Part shown: one piece after another, positions 11,101 to 21,709 of the stretch
Position numbering within the stretch: the first letter of the stretch is position 1
Layout: the number at the start of each line of letters is the position of its first letter
Assembly (NCBI GenBank): GCA_029215795.1
Contig: JARDYH010000005.1
Coordinates: 38,136,001 to 38,200,000 of the forward strand
Reading direction: 5' to 3'
DNA: 64,000 bases
DNA from: Anniella stebbinsi
Lineage: Eukaryota > Chordata > Lepidosauria > Squamata > Anniellidae
Notes under the pieces: generated by a model
The model's database searches: none
Told to the model about the DNA's origin: nothing
Seen by the model: only the letters and a program-made list of their open reading frames with translations
Program-made: the position numbers and the translations under genes

Positions 11101-13016
11101 TTCATTATCTACCAAGGCCTTAATATAAGCTTCTGCCAGATTTTATTTTCTTTAAAAGAGAGATGAATATTCTCCATGCTTTACTTTGCCACTCTTCTGA
11201 TTAGCTCTCTGGCTAATTTTGCAGAGTTATTAAAAGTCTAGTTGTATATCAACCCTCTCAGGGTGGGGAAACCAGTGGATAATCACTGGAAAACATGTTC
11301 CCAATGAATTTCTTTTAGACCTTCACTGAACTAGCATATAGAGCAGATTTAGGGATCAACTGTGCTGACTGAAGTGGAATTCTTGTCCCCCTCCTTCCCA
11401 TGGCAGCTCCTCCAGCCCCCTGAAAATGCTACACAGAATCAAAAGACTCTGCTGAATGGGGTCAGCTGTGATATGGGTAGGAGGAGGGGGGGTCTCAAAA
11501 AATTGGGCAGAGGGAACTTCCGTGAGTGGAACCCTTCCTTTTGTGAAAGACAGATCCTGGATCAAAGCTCATGATGTATTTAAAAGTAATGTGGATTTAC
11601 AAACAACGCAGTGGAAATGGGAACAGACCTTTTAAACGAAACAATTTTTTTTGAAAAACCTGCCTCCCTCATTGATTATTTGGATGACATGATGTTACCA
11701 TATCAGAACATCTCCACTGACGTTTTATCTGGTAGAGTGAAGCATACTTTAAGATGGATTTAGCAATCCACCCACTTGGAGTGACTCACAAGGCTTAGTC
11801 TCGGACCGTATAAAATAATGGAGACAATATTACATCCTTCTATGTGCATAGAATTCATAGCTTTCAAGCCTCCGCTGAGCTCTTGATTTAAGCAGGCAAT
11901 TTTCTAAGTTCCTTTCTATTACCATTTCAAAAACTACCCTCTAGACCATTTCTAAATTTGCCCACTGCATTGTGCAGTTGCTCACAACCAGCATTTTCTG
12001 ACCAAGCAAGCCGAAATCTTGTTAGATACAGAGCAGCTGCTTCCCCTTTTCCTCTTCCAACCACTGGACCGTATATAGCCTGATATAAATAGGGTCTCAG
12101 ACAAGTCAACTACACTTGCACTTCCCCTTGAAACCCTGAGCAATGATGACTGGATGCAGAATAGCTCAGTCTGGCAGATGGAGGCCTTTTTGCATTGGGA
12201 TTCTGTTTACCATGGTCCATGCTACGATTGGCTGAGTACTTCAAGCACGGTCTGGTCACCCATCAAAGATTGCACTCAGTTACACAGTCCTATTAACAGG
12301 CACGCAAAGTTATACCCAATGCAGAGGTGGGTGTGGCTAAGCCAATCCAGTTCAATGGGCCTAAGCACACCTAACTTTGCACAGGATCCGGTTGACAATA
12401 TTTTCAGGTGGCTTGGTAATGCAAAAGTGGTGGTTGGTGCTTTCCACAAACGGGGCAATGAAATCTGACCTGCTTTTAGACCCAAAATACCAGTGGTGGT
12501 ACCACTGGTGAGATGTAAACTCCGCTGCAAATGGATACCCCTGATCAGAACTGGCAGTACCATGAGGCATACTCAGGCCGCTATCAGGACACCTATCCAG
12601 GAACTCAGGGATTACCTAAAAATATTTTGGGTGTGTTACTGACACTCTGGATTGCCCCCAATGCCCTAAAGTTACATCATTCCAGAGCATTGTGGAGGTG
12701 GTGGATGTAGGCAGCTGCCCAGTGTAAACAAATATATGGAAGGTGCCATGCTTTAGTAGTGGTGGCAGTAGCCATCTCCCCCCCTCCCCCCTGCTTTTAA
12801 GTGATACTACATATAAGATATTGGGTGACAAATCAAAAATGTCTCAACGCTGAAGAAAAATAGCTATTTTAAAATTTGATTTTAAAAGGGGGCTAAGGGA
12901 AGGCAGTAGGGGGGAGGGGCCCCTGAGAGCACGTTGCTGCAGGCCCTCTCAACCCTGCTCCTGGGTGTCGTTCCAGCCTGGAAGACATCATGGCAATGGC
13001 ACTGAAAGCCACTGAG
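8166..13016. other. Long stretch without genes; minor repeats only
   Basis: Nearly 4.9 kb of AT-rich noncoding DNA. It holds an (AAAC)n tract at 8501-8520, a dispersed repeat at 11360-11560 (separate entry), a possible decayed palindromic repeat at about 12270-12385 (CGCAAAGTTATACCCAAT / CCTAACTTTGCACAGG), and C/G runs near 12780 and 12905. Nothing else recognised. Confidence 0.5.
11360..11560. repeat. Dispersed repeat shared with 39000-39260
   Basis: CTCTGCTGAATGGGGTCAGCTGTG and AAATTGGGCAGAGG...TTCCGTGAGTGGAA align with CCCTGCTGGATGGGGTGGGC and AAATTGGGCAGAAG...TTCTGTGAATGGGA at 39050-39130. Old two-copy relationship, class unknown. Confidence 0.5.
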
Positions 13017-13021
13017 AAGTC

Positions 13022-13728
13022 TGTTCTCCTTATGGTCAATGCTGGATGAGGTCCATACATACAGTTAGAGGCAGTCAGAGGTCAAAGCAACAGGATTCTG
13101 TCCAAGAGCTCAGCACCAAGCAAAGATGAGTACAAATGCAACGTCACAGAGCAATCTGCGTTTTAGGCCAGAAAGGTTCAAGTAAAAGGGATAGCACCAG
13201 GCAAGGAAGAGTCTAAATGCAAAGTCACTATAAAATTCAGGGTCTACTCATAGGATGTATGGTGGAAGGAAGACTAAGTACTCATCAGAGGCAAGGGGAT
13301 CAGGTACCAGAGTTGGTATAAAGACATTGTTCTAGCAGCCCTCCCTGCTGAGAACTGAAGCTTTCGGAGACCTACCCAGGATTCGGCTTCAAATCAGGGG
13401 CTTCTGGAAGAAGTCCTCCTTGTGAGGAGGGCCTTGCTCACAACAAGCCCTTTACTAATGAAGAGCCCTCCTCTCCAACCAGGCACTAATTCTTACAGCG
13501 AATGTTTTAGCCTGCCTCTTGAGAAGTTACTGTTCTTGGAGGCCAGGTGATCACCCAGGCTGTGTCTCAGAGGCAGAGCTCCCCTCCTATTGCAGGAATG
13601 GGCCCACGGCCATCTCCCCCAAGGGCCATCTTCCCCGGTCTACTGGCATGGGCTGCTTCTTGATGCAGTTTGTTTCTGGGAGCTCTAGCTCTTCCGCTGA
13701 AGAGGATTCTTCCAGTGGGGACATGACA
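13022..13728 (-). mobile_element. Candidate solo LTR (Gypsy-type)
   Basis: The 707-bp segment begins TGTT and ends ATGACA. Its last 30 bp (ATTCTTCCAGTGGGGACATGACA region) closely resemble the end of the candidate LTR at 36947-37596. Flanking 5-mers are AAGTC (13017-13021) and AGGTC (13729-13733), a 4/5 match for a 5-bp duplication. Minus orientation is inferred by analogy to the better LTRs. Boundaries could be off. Confidence 0.45.
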
Positions 13729-14023
13729 AGGTCCGGTAGAACCAACAGCAACGCACTCCCCCTTGTCCAGTTTCCCACACAGTGGAAAATATTCCATGGC
13801 ATTTTCCAGTGATTTATTTTTATGAGGACATTTTTCCATTTCATAAATTCATTAGCAACAATGAGTGGATGCCAAATGCAAATACAGTATTAGGCAAGTT
13901 TGACAGTGTCAAAGTTGTAGGTCAGTGGCTGTCATCAGCATATCATGCAGTACTTTGAGCTGCTAGAATTTATTTGTTTCCAGTACTTTTCAGTTCCTTT
14001 GTTTTTCCCTTAGATTTAAACAT

Positions 14024-14441
14024 TGGGCACCATCACACCTATTTCCCCCCCCCCCCCCCGGTTTGCCTCCGCATTTTTTACCTCTGTTTCATAAGTGTGT
14101 CAAGCTAATGGTCTCTTTCATGTGGGTTTGTGGTATTGTGTTGCACCATGAAACTTCCCTTTCACTTGTTTGCTCTTCCACTCCACCCTGCCCCTTCTCT
14201 CAAAGCACATGCCCCCAACAAAGGACAAAGTGAGGGGACAGTAATACACGGAGGCTTAAGGGCACATTAAATCCACTTGGGGAAAATAATCCAGGCTTTC
14301 TTTGCATCAAAATAATATGCAAACTGGAGGAAAAGAAGCAAGATGGGTGCAGGACAGGGACGATGTCATGTGAGTCCCACGCTGGAAAACCAGATACCAG
14401 GCGTGGCGATAGTGCATTAAACCACTGGTGTGATGGAGCTC
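14024..14441. mobile_element. MITE family D (CATCACACC ends), copy 1
   Basis: Ends GGGCACCATCACACC and GGTGTGATGGAGCT are inverted. The interior matches 40987-41996 and 56721-57355 (GGTTTGCCTCC, GGAAAATAATCCAG, CAGGCGTGGCGATAGTGCA). A run of 15 C lies at 14045-14059. This copy is the shortest, probably internally deleted. Confidence 0.75.
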
Positions 14442-15579
14442 AATGTACAAGCTATTGTCTTTAAACTTTTAGAAGTATTCTGATAAAAGGTCTTCTCCAT
14501 CAAATTAACAGGGCTTGGAGCTGCAATGAATTGGAATAAAATAATAAGCATCATCCAAACTTTCCTGGAGTTAAATTGCAATCACAATTAAATTAAGTGC
14601 ACAACTGTATTGTACAATGCAAATCTTGCCAAACTGGACGCAACACAGCTGCCTAATCCTCCTCATCCTTCTTTCCAAAAGCCCAGCACTTTGTACAGGA
14701 TCAGTTGCTGGTGAAAAGCACCTGGAATCATGCATGACTTTCAAAGAAAGTTTATATCTCTAATTTTAGTTATTTAATTTTGATTCCATCACATGGTCTA
14801 TTTATGCTCTCTGGGCAGTTTACAAATAGGAATAGATAATAAAGTAACAATCAGGGTAAATAAAACACCACTTTGACCATTAAAATAAGAAACCTTGATA
14901 TTATAAATGACATAGAAAGAACAGCAACAGAAAACAACCGAGTTGAACTATTAGCCTTACACCCGCTCCCCTGCCCCCTCCAATGCCTGCTGAAATGAAG
15001 AAATTCCCTGAAATGGACAGAGCTCGATTGTATGATATGCTACACTACAATTTAGAGCTGTCTGTAGTAAGTGGCTTGCGCCTAGCACTTTGTTAACAGC
15101 ACTATTGCAACGTAATCAATATTGTATTCTGGCTACTCCATCAAGGCTCCTGTTTAAAGCTATGTGTTCACATTTGGAACTAAGAAAAATGCATCCACTG
15201 CCTGTGCACAGCTGGAACTGTGTAACACAGCTGGAAGTGGAGACATTGGAAATCTTCCTTGTTTGGCCAGGCCCAATATACAATGAAATGCAGCTGGTTC
15301 CACTAACTTAACTCCAAAATGTGAAATGTTATTAATAAACTTTCTGTAGATTTTAATAGCTGTACTGTTCATATATATTACAGAATTGTTGCTGAACTCT
15401 CTTGGCCATTATACACAAGATGAAAAACAACATTTATTATGTTAACATCTATTATTTAATTAAGCAGAGACACTGTTGTGTGCATGTAAGTAGCAGCTTT
15501 CCCAGTTACTAGAGAGTTACATTTACACATTACTGTTGAAATCATAGTGACAATGAATATAAAGAAAAACAATGCTATG
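14442..15579. other. Mostly unrecognised; possible LINE 3' end at 14760-14960
   Basis: The block CTCTCTGGGCAGTTTACAAA near 14810 is typical, in reverse orientation, of 3' ends of squamate LINE/SINE families (complement TTTGTAAACTGCCCAGAGAG). The rest shows nothing I can name. Confidence 0.4.
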
Positions 15580-15690
15580 CATGTTTATACAGAAAAAAAA
15601 AGTCCCACAACTCCCAGCATTCACCAGCCAGAATGCTGGGAGTTGTAGGACTTTTCTCTGTATAAACACACATAGTATTGCACCCTTAAG
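15580..15690. repeat. Palindromic repeat, CCTACAACTCCCAGCATT type
   Basis: Arms CCACAACTCCCAGCATTC and GAATGCTGGGAGTTGTAGG surround an 8-bp centre, with outer arms TTTATACAGAAAAA / TTTTCTCTGTATAAA. The same element is at 49447-49553. Confidence 0.8.
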
Positions 15691-16637
15691 TCTGTTTGAA
15701 TATATGCTTAAAAGAACTCTGACTAAACTTTGTAGAACAGTCACATAGGGCTTCTTTAGATTAAGGGGAAATTGCATTTCCTTACTGGGGCTTTGCTTTC
15801 TGCTTCTCTTGTGCAATCGTAATGGGGCTCTATCACACGGGCAGAGAGGGGCAACCACATGATCTGTAATTGAAAACTTCCCTTCCTCTCCATTCTCATA
15901 GCACTGAATGGGACAGCATCCTCTAGTAATTACTTTGTAGTGCAACTTCCCCTATACACATAGGGAATCCTATGATATTTCAGCAGAATTGGGAACGGAA
16001 TTACCGGGAGAAGATGTGGGAGATATGCAGGAGGTTGCTGACATCATCAAAAGGACCAGCGAATGTCCATGAGTGGCCAGTTACGAGTATGCCTTAGTTT
16101 GTTTGTGGGAAGAAGGCCATAGTCACAAACCATGTGACTAACTAAAGCAAAACTAGAGAAGCTGTCTCAGGATTTTCAACTAAAGCATTTAGAAAAGGGA
16201 AATCAGACAATAACAAAATGTGCACAGGATTATTATAAGGTTGGAAACCTGCATCCCCTTTCACTGCCAGAAATATTGGTATAAATGCAGCAAAACGTAC
16301 CTGACAACAGGCTTCATTCAACCACTTTCACCAGCCACTTTCTCTTACTCTGGAAGATGCCAGGCCGCTGGGGCCCAAGAACAAGGTTGGTAAAAACAAG
16401 CACCTCCTATTCCTTTTGTCTGTGATGGGAGCAGGTTTGTACAATCCAAGATGTTTGTACAACTTTTCTAAACTGTAAACCAGGCTGAATCTATGGAATA
16501 ACATGAGCTATACGTTCAAATAAAGATTTTTATTTTAAAAAAAAGTTAGATGGCAGCAAAAATTTGCAAACAAGGAAGCAGAAGTGCCAGGTGCCCAAAA
16601 ATGCTAATTTAAAAATAAAAAAGAATGTTGCAGGGAT
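15691..16637. other. No recognised feature
   Basis: Noncoding DNA with no recognisable gene or repeat. Confidence 0.5.
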
Positions 16638-16642
16638 GAAAA

Positions 16643-17191
16643 TGTCACGTTTCCAAGCCCTCCCACTGAGATAGCAATAAAGAGGTCTGCAGTACAATCC
16701 ACAAAGCTTTATTCAGTAAAGAGTGTGAATGCTAGGGGCTATCCTCTAAACTTAATTAGCCTAACAAAGCAAGGCAGTTGCCTATTAACTAAAATGCCAC
16801 AGTGCCACCAGGCTTTTACTGAATCCTTCCTTCAGGGAGGTTTCTTCTGAGTTGAAATCTTAGGTGAGTGGCTACTCTTGTGGACCACCTCCCATCTCCT
16901 CTCAACTCTGTCACTTGAACCTGCAGTGGATTCTGGGATCTATCAACTCTAATGTCCCCGCCCCACGACAGAGACTGAGTTCCCAGAGAGGGGGAGGATG
17001 ATCTCCGAGCCTGTCTGATAAGCTCCTGGAAAGATTAATTCTTGACTCCTGAAGAGTCTTGGAGAAACTCCTCCCCTGCTTCCTGTCTTGGTTGGTGTAC
17101 TTCTGGCTCTGCTTCTTCTTCAGTCTCCAACCCTGACTCAGCCCCCAAAACCCACTCCCCCATACCAGGGAGAACGAGCCTGATCCTGACA
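16643..17191 (-). mobile_element. Solo LTR of a Gypsy-type retrotransposon
   Basis: A 549-bp segment starts TGTCA and ends TGACA, and is flanked on both sides by GAAAA (16638-16642 and 17192-17196), a perfect 5-bp duplication. On the minus strand AATAAAGCTTTGTGGATTG (about 16697-16715) resembles the poly(A) region of the LTR at 25697 (AATAAAGGATTGTA). No internal region remains, so it is a recombined solo LTR. Family relation to the chromodomain element is inferred from layout. Confidence 0.85.
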
Positions 17192-17547
17192 GAAAAGAGG
17201 GGTTGGAACAAGTCTATGAAGAGATTTGAAGGTATGAGTAAGATGGCAGGGTAACTATGCCTTTGGAGAAGATTATCCAGGGTGGTTTCAAGCATTATAG
17301 ATTTTATAAAATCTAATCTATTGATGTTGCCAGGATTAGTCACCCCACTCCTTCCTGGATAGGAATACTCTGGACACAATAATCCATGCGTTGTTAACCT
17401 CAAAGTTTACCATGAGATATGAACCTGAGAACCTGTTGTGTGTGTTTTTTCACCCTTTACAAGCCAGGATCCTAAACCAGAGTTTGTTCCTGCCTTATGG
17501 AGCCTGACTTGTTTGGGAACAACAAAGCAGGATCCTGGGTTCAAATG

Positions 17548-17865
17548 TAGGGTGACCAGATAAAATCCAGGTCAGGGCTAATGTAACTAACAGTTATAGA
17601 GAAAAGGGAATTTCAGCCAGTTTCAGTTGTATGCAATTAGTTCCTGGTGAAATTCCCTCTTCATCACAACACTTAAAGGTGCATTCACTATACTAGAATG
17701 ACCATATACAAAAGAAGGCAGGGCCCCTGCAACTTTAACAATTGTGATGAAGAGGGAATTTCACCAGTAACTAATTGCATACAAATGACACTGGCTGAAA
17801 TCCCCTTTTCTCTACAACTGTTAAAGTTACATCAGCCCTGCCCTGGATTTTATCTGGTCACCCTA
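17548..17865. mobile_element. hAT MITE (TAGGGTGACCA family), copy 1
   Basis: A nearly full-length palindrome of 318 bp with ends TAGGGTGACCAGATAAAATC and its complement, flanked by an exact 8-bp duplication TTCAAATG (17540-17547, 17866-17873). The 8-bp duplication and TAGGG ends are diagnostic of hAT. Internal arms GGTGAAATTCCCTCTTCATC / GATGAAGAGGGAATTTCACC. No transposase. Confidence 0.93.
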
Positions 17866-18029
17866 TTCAAATGCCACAGTTAGCTTTCATTTTCTGGTTA
17901 GTTTAGCTGCTCATATTAGTTGAGCAAGAGTAAATAGTTTCACATAGCTCATTCATAGTAAGCCAGGATTCACCGAAATCTAAGTTGAGCCTTACTTGAT
18001 GTGCAATTTATTTATTTAGTTTTTCAACA

Positions 18030-18190
18030 CAGAACATAGGAAGCTGCTTTATACTAAGTCAGACCCTTGGTTCATCTAGCCCTGTAGTGTTGATTCTAGC
18101 AGGACTCTTTCCCATCCTTACCTGGAGATGCTGGGAATTGAACCAAGAAACCTTCTGCATGGAAAGCACAGCCCTTTCTTTCCACATTTA
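18030..18190. repeat. Squamate dispersed repeat (AACATAGGAAGCTGC type)
   Basis: AACATAGGAAGCTGCTTTAT, CTAAGTCAGACCCTTGGTTC, ATCTAGCCCTGTA and CCTGGAGATGCTGGGAATTG recall a very common dispersed repeat of squamate genomes. Its class (SINE-like or LINE-derived) I cannot settle here. Confidence 0.5.
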
Positions 18191-18194
18191 AAAG

Positions 18195-18890
18195 TGCAGT
18201 GGTGGACTGGATGAAGGCCAATAAGATGAAGCTGAATTTCACAAGACAGAAACACTGTGGGTGGTGGTCCCGGGAATTTGGTAGATTGCCTTCTCTGGAT
18301 GGGGTTGTAGTCCCCCTGAAGGATCAAGTTAGTAGTCTGGTGGTACTCCTTGAATCATCCTTGACAATGGAGGCTTAAGTGGACTCAGTAACTAGGAGTG
18401 CCTTTTTATCAGCGTTAGTTGGTATGCCATTTACGATACTCTGGCCACAATGATCCATTTATTGGTAACCTCAAGGCTGAATTACTGCATTGTGCTCTAT
18501 GTGGGGCTTCCCTTGAGACTGGTCCAGAATTTGGCAATTAGATTGCTGAGTGGGCAGCCTAATGTGAGCATGTTACACCTTTGCTCACTGAACTGCACTA
18601 ACGGCCAATATATTAATTGGCCAGGTTCAAGGAGATGTTATGGGCATATAAACCCTAAAACAACATGGGACTGGGCTACCTGAGGGAGTGCCTTCTTCCA
18701 ATGAACCTGCCCATTCCACAGGTACATCCAACAGCAACCAGTGGGAGGCCTTTTCTGTTGTGGCACCCCACCTTCAGAATTTTCTCCCCACTGCAGCACA
18801 ACAGGTGCCATCATTGACAGAGTTGAAAAGCTATCTATATACCTAGAAATTTGCTGAGTTTAATACCTAGCTGGGTAGATATTCTTTGTT
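18195..18890 (+). pseudogene. Old L2-like LINE C-terminal fragment
   Basis: Plus-strand frames contain MIHLLVTSRLNYCIVLYVGLPLRLV (18450-18525), equivalent to VHVLVTSRLDFCNALYIGLPL of the LINE at 1-1750, preceded by WMKANKMKLNF-like and LDGVVVPLKDQVSSL blocks (18205-18335). Frameshifts, stops and a shortened C-terminus show it is much older than the copies at 1-1750 and 52715-54000. Confidence 0.7.
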
Positions 18891-19099
18891 GTTGGTTTTA
18901 GCTTTGTATTTAATTGTTGTCACATAAGAATGCAAAGTTGTTTGCATTCCCTTTATATCTCTACAGTTTGGACATTCACAGTAACATAAATACGGGGGGG
19001 AAACATCCGTGACATTTGGCTGTTTTATAGTGCTTAAGGTGCTAAGAGTGCCTCCTCTTTTAACAAAGCATTCATTCACTAGCTTGTGGACTGAACCAA

Positions 19100-19151
<52 letters not shown>
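19100..19151. repeat. (CA)n(TA)n compound microsatellite
   Basis: About 16 CA units followed directly by about 9 TA units. Confidence 0.97.
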
Positions 19152-19770
19152 GCCAAGATAGGCAAGAATTGAGCATGCAAGTTATTGGCCGCACCTCTTC
19201 AAGCACCCAGTTGTCAACACCCTTCTCAGGGTGAAATAACTGAACCTTACCCACCTAAAAGTGACTGAAAGGAGTTAAAGGAATGATTTGTACTGCGAAT
19301 TATGTGGCATAAAAGTCAGAATCAATGTGAGCAATTGCAACTGCAAGATGTTTTGTAAATACATCTGTGTGCCACCAAGGGGTCTGACAGACCAGGGAGA
19401 CACAGATGAAGATCCTTGACCACCCATTGTGCACAATGATGGCAGGTAAATAACCTCTTTTCATTTTAGAAGACACTAAAATATTTTTCTTCTCTTGTGT
19501 TCTAGCTAGTTCTTACTAGGGATGTGCACTGGATCGGACCCGATCCACGATCCGAGTCCGGTCCAGTGGGAAATCGGATAAATTATCCGATTTCCGATCC
19601 CGCAGCTGGATCGGCCGATCCAATCCGAACCGGTCCGAAAAGGCTCCGAACCGGTTCGGCGGATCGGCGGATCGGCGGGCGCCCACTGGCGCCCACCGCC
19701 GCTTCCATTGGCGGGCGCCAGCGGGCGCCCGCCGATGAAAGTGGACAGCGGGGGGGGGAGGAGGGGGGCG

Positions 19771-20910
19771 CTTACCTTCTCGGCCCGTCCGCTCCCGTCC
19801 GGCACTAGCAGCTACTACCAGCGGGCTCCGCGGCCTGCTCCAGGGTGGCGCGCCGGGTGATGTCATCACCCGGCGCGCTACTCTAGAGCAGGCCGCGGAG
19901 CCTGCTGGTAGTAGCCGCCGGCCCCGGACGGGAGCGGACGGGCCGAGAAGGTAAGCAGGGGGTGCGTGGAGGGGAGGAGGGGGCGCGCGGAGGGGGGGAG
20001 GGGGCCCTTACCTTCCCGGCCCGGCCGCTCCCGTCCGGCGCCGGCGACTACAACTACCAGCAGGCTCCGCGGCCTGCTCCAGGGTGGCGCGCCGGGTGAT
20101 GTCATCACCCGGCGCGCTACTCTAGAGCAGGCCGCGGAGCCTGCTGGTAGTAGCCGCCGGCCCCGGACGGGAGCGGACGGGCCGAGAAGGTAAGCAGGGG
20201 GTGCGTGGAGGGGAGGAGGGGGCGCGCGGAGGGGGGGAGGGGGGCCCTTACCTTCCCGGCCCGGCCGCTCCCGTCCGGCGCCGGCGACTACAACTACCAG
20301 CAGGCTCCGCGGCCTGCTCTAGGGTGGCGCGCCGGGTGATGTCATCACCCGGCGCGCTACTCTAGAGCAGGCCGCGGAGCCTGCTGGTAGTAGCCGCCGG
20401 CCCCGGACGGGAGCGGACGGGCCGAGAAGGTAAGCAGGGGGTGCGTGGAGGGGAGGAGGGGGCGCGCGGAGGGGGGGAGGGGGGCCCTTACCTTCCCGGC
20501 CCGGCCGCTCCCGTCCGGCGCCGGCGACTACAACTACCAGCAGGCTCCGCGGCCTGCTCTAGGGTGGCGCGCCGGGTGATGTCATCACCCGGCGCGCTAC
20601 TCTAGAGCAGGCCGCGGAGCCTGCTGGTAGTAGCCGCCGGCCCCGGACGGGAGCGGACGGGCCGAGAAGGTAAGCAGGGGGTGCGTGGAGGGGAGGAGGG
20701 GGCGCGCGGAGGGGGGGAGGGGGCCCTTACCTTGCCGGCCCGTCCGCTCCCGTCCGGCGCCGGCGACTACTACCAGCAGGCTCCGCGGCCTACTCCAGGG
20801 TGGCGCGCCGGGTGATGTCATCACCCGGCGCGCTACTCGAGAGTAGGCCGCGGAGCCCGCTGGTAGTAGCCGCCGGCGCCGGACGGGAGCGGACGGGCTG
20901 AGAAGGTAAG
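19771..20910. repeat. Five tandem palindromic units (about 240 bp period)
   Basis: Units at about 19771-19955, 20007-20194, 20247-20434, 20487-20674 and 20726-20910. Each starts CTTACCTT and ends GAAGGTAAG, is nearly self-complementary over roughly 185 bp, and is centred on GGGTGATGTCATCACCC (centres 19863, 20102, 20342, 20582, about 20818). Each half contains a stem-loop (AGCAGGC / GCCTGCT with a CGCGGA loop). Spacers are G-rich (GGAGGGGAGGAGGGGGCG, then GGAGGGGGGGAGGGGG). Units 2-4 are almost identical, pointing to recent duplication. Confidence 0.93.
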
Positions 20911-21051
20911 CAGTGGCGGGGCGCCAGCGGATGGAAGCGGACGGCCCCAGGGGGGGTAGGGAGCGCGGGGGAGGGGGCTTACCTGCCGGGGCCATCCACA
21001 GCGGACGGCCCCGGGGGGGGAGGGAGTTAGGCCCCCCCTCACCCACCCGCC

Positions 21052-21112
21052 GCCATTTTTTCCTCATAGACTTGCATTGCAATGCAAGTTTATGGGGGAA
21101 AAAATGGCGGCC
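21052..21112. repeat. Inverted repeat around CATAGACTTGCATTG
   Basis: GCCGCCATTTTTTCC, CATAGACTTGCATT, then AATGCAAGTTTATG, GGAAAAAATGGCGGC form a palindrome inside the hAT-like element. A sister palindrome with the same CCATAGACTTGCATTG word is at 56447-56508. Confidence 0.85.
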
Positions 21113-21264
21113 GATCCAAAAATTTACGATTTTTGGGTCGGGATCGGACTCGATCCGGTCCGGGGGGCCTCCGATTTTGTCCGAACCGGTCCGTGACAAA
21201 ATTGGAGGTCCCGATCCAGGTCCCGATCCGATCCGGGGGGTCCGTGCACACCCCTAGTTCTTAC

Positions 21265-21701
21265 TGTTTTACTGGTCCTAACTATTAACGGTTCTCAAGG
21301 AGTGAAGCATAAACATATGTGCTGAAATACAGAATTCTGAATTAAGACTCCTGCTGGTATCTTACATTTTTAATGTGCTACTTAAGTAAGAATATACTTT
21401 TTTCTAACACCCTTAGTTTTAAAACAATATGCCATCTACCTATACTACACGTTCAGCTTCATCAGACACAATTGTTAACCTTGGCAGTTAAGAATTAAAG
21501 CCTGCATCAATAGGCAATGGCAAAAGTAATCAGTTTGCAGACAAGGCCTAGGAAGGAAACAGTTATAATAATTGATGCATAATTTATTGTGATAAAAGGT
21601 ACTGATGCAGTCTATTTTGCATACAATCACAAAATGCAGCTAGATAGGAGTAAATCTTCAACATAATATTTCATTTTGTACATGAAAAACAAGTTGCATA
21701 T
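21265..21701. other. No recognised feature
   Basis: AT-rich noncoding DNA between two transposons. Confidence 0.5.
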
Positions 21702-21709
21702 CTACTATG

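Larger units (their letters stand above)
19517..21256. mobile_element. GC-rich nonautonomous hAT-like element with five giant palindromes
   Basis: A 1740-bp element with inverted ends TAGGGATGTGCAC and GTGCACACCCCTA and an exact 8-bp duplication GTTCTTAC (19509-19516, 21257-21264). Subterminal zones are packed with GATCCG/CGGATC words, possibly transposase sites. The middle (about 19640-21060) is a CpG island inside AT-rich DNA. It holds five tandem palindromic units (19771-20910) and, near 21064-21112, an inverted repeat around CATAGACTTGCATTG. No transposase frame is visible; long open frames here are by-products of high G+C. It shares modules with 55585-56652 and with the hAT-like element at 25448-31106. 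Confidence 0.9.

Noticed and set aside
16643..17403. Minus-strand 122-codon frame 17035-17403 as a gene
   Set aside because: It crosses the solo LTR boundary and has no family motif.
19771..20910. CRISPR array
   Set aside because: Regular repeats, but units are 185-bp palindromes with conserved spacers in a vertebrate transposon.
19506..21257. Long open frames (up to 200 codons) in the GC-rich hAT-like element
   Set aside because: They read through palindromic, repeated GC-rich DNA in several frames on both strands; translations are low-complexity Pro/Arg/Gly-rich and match no transposase.
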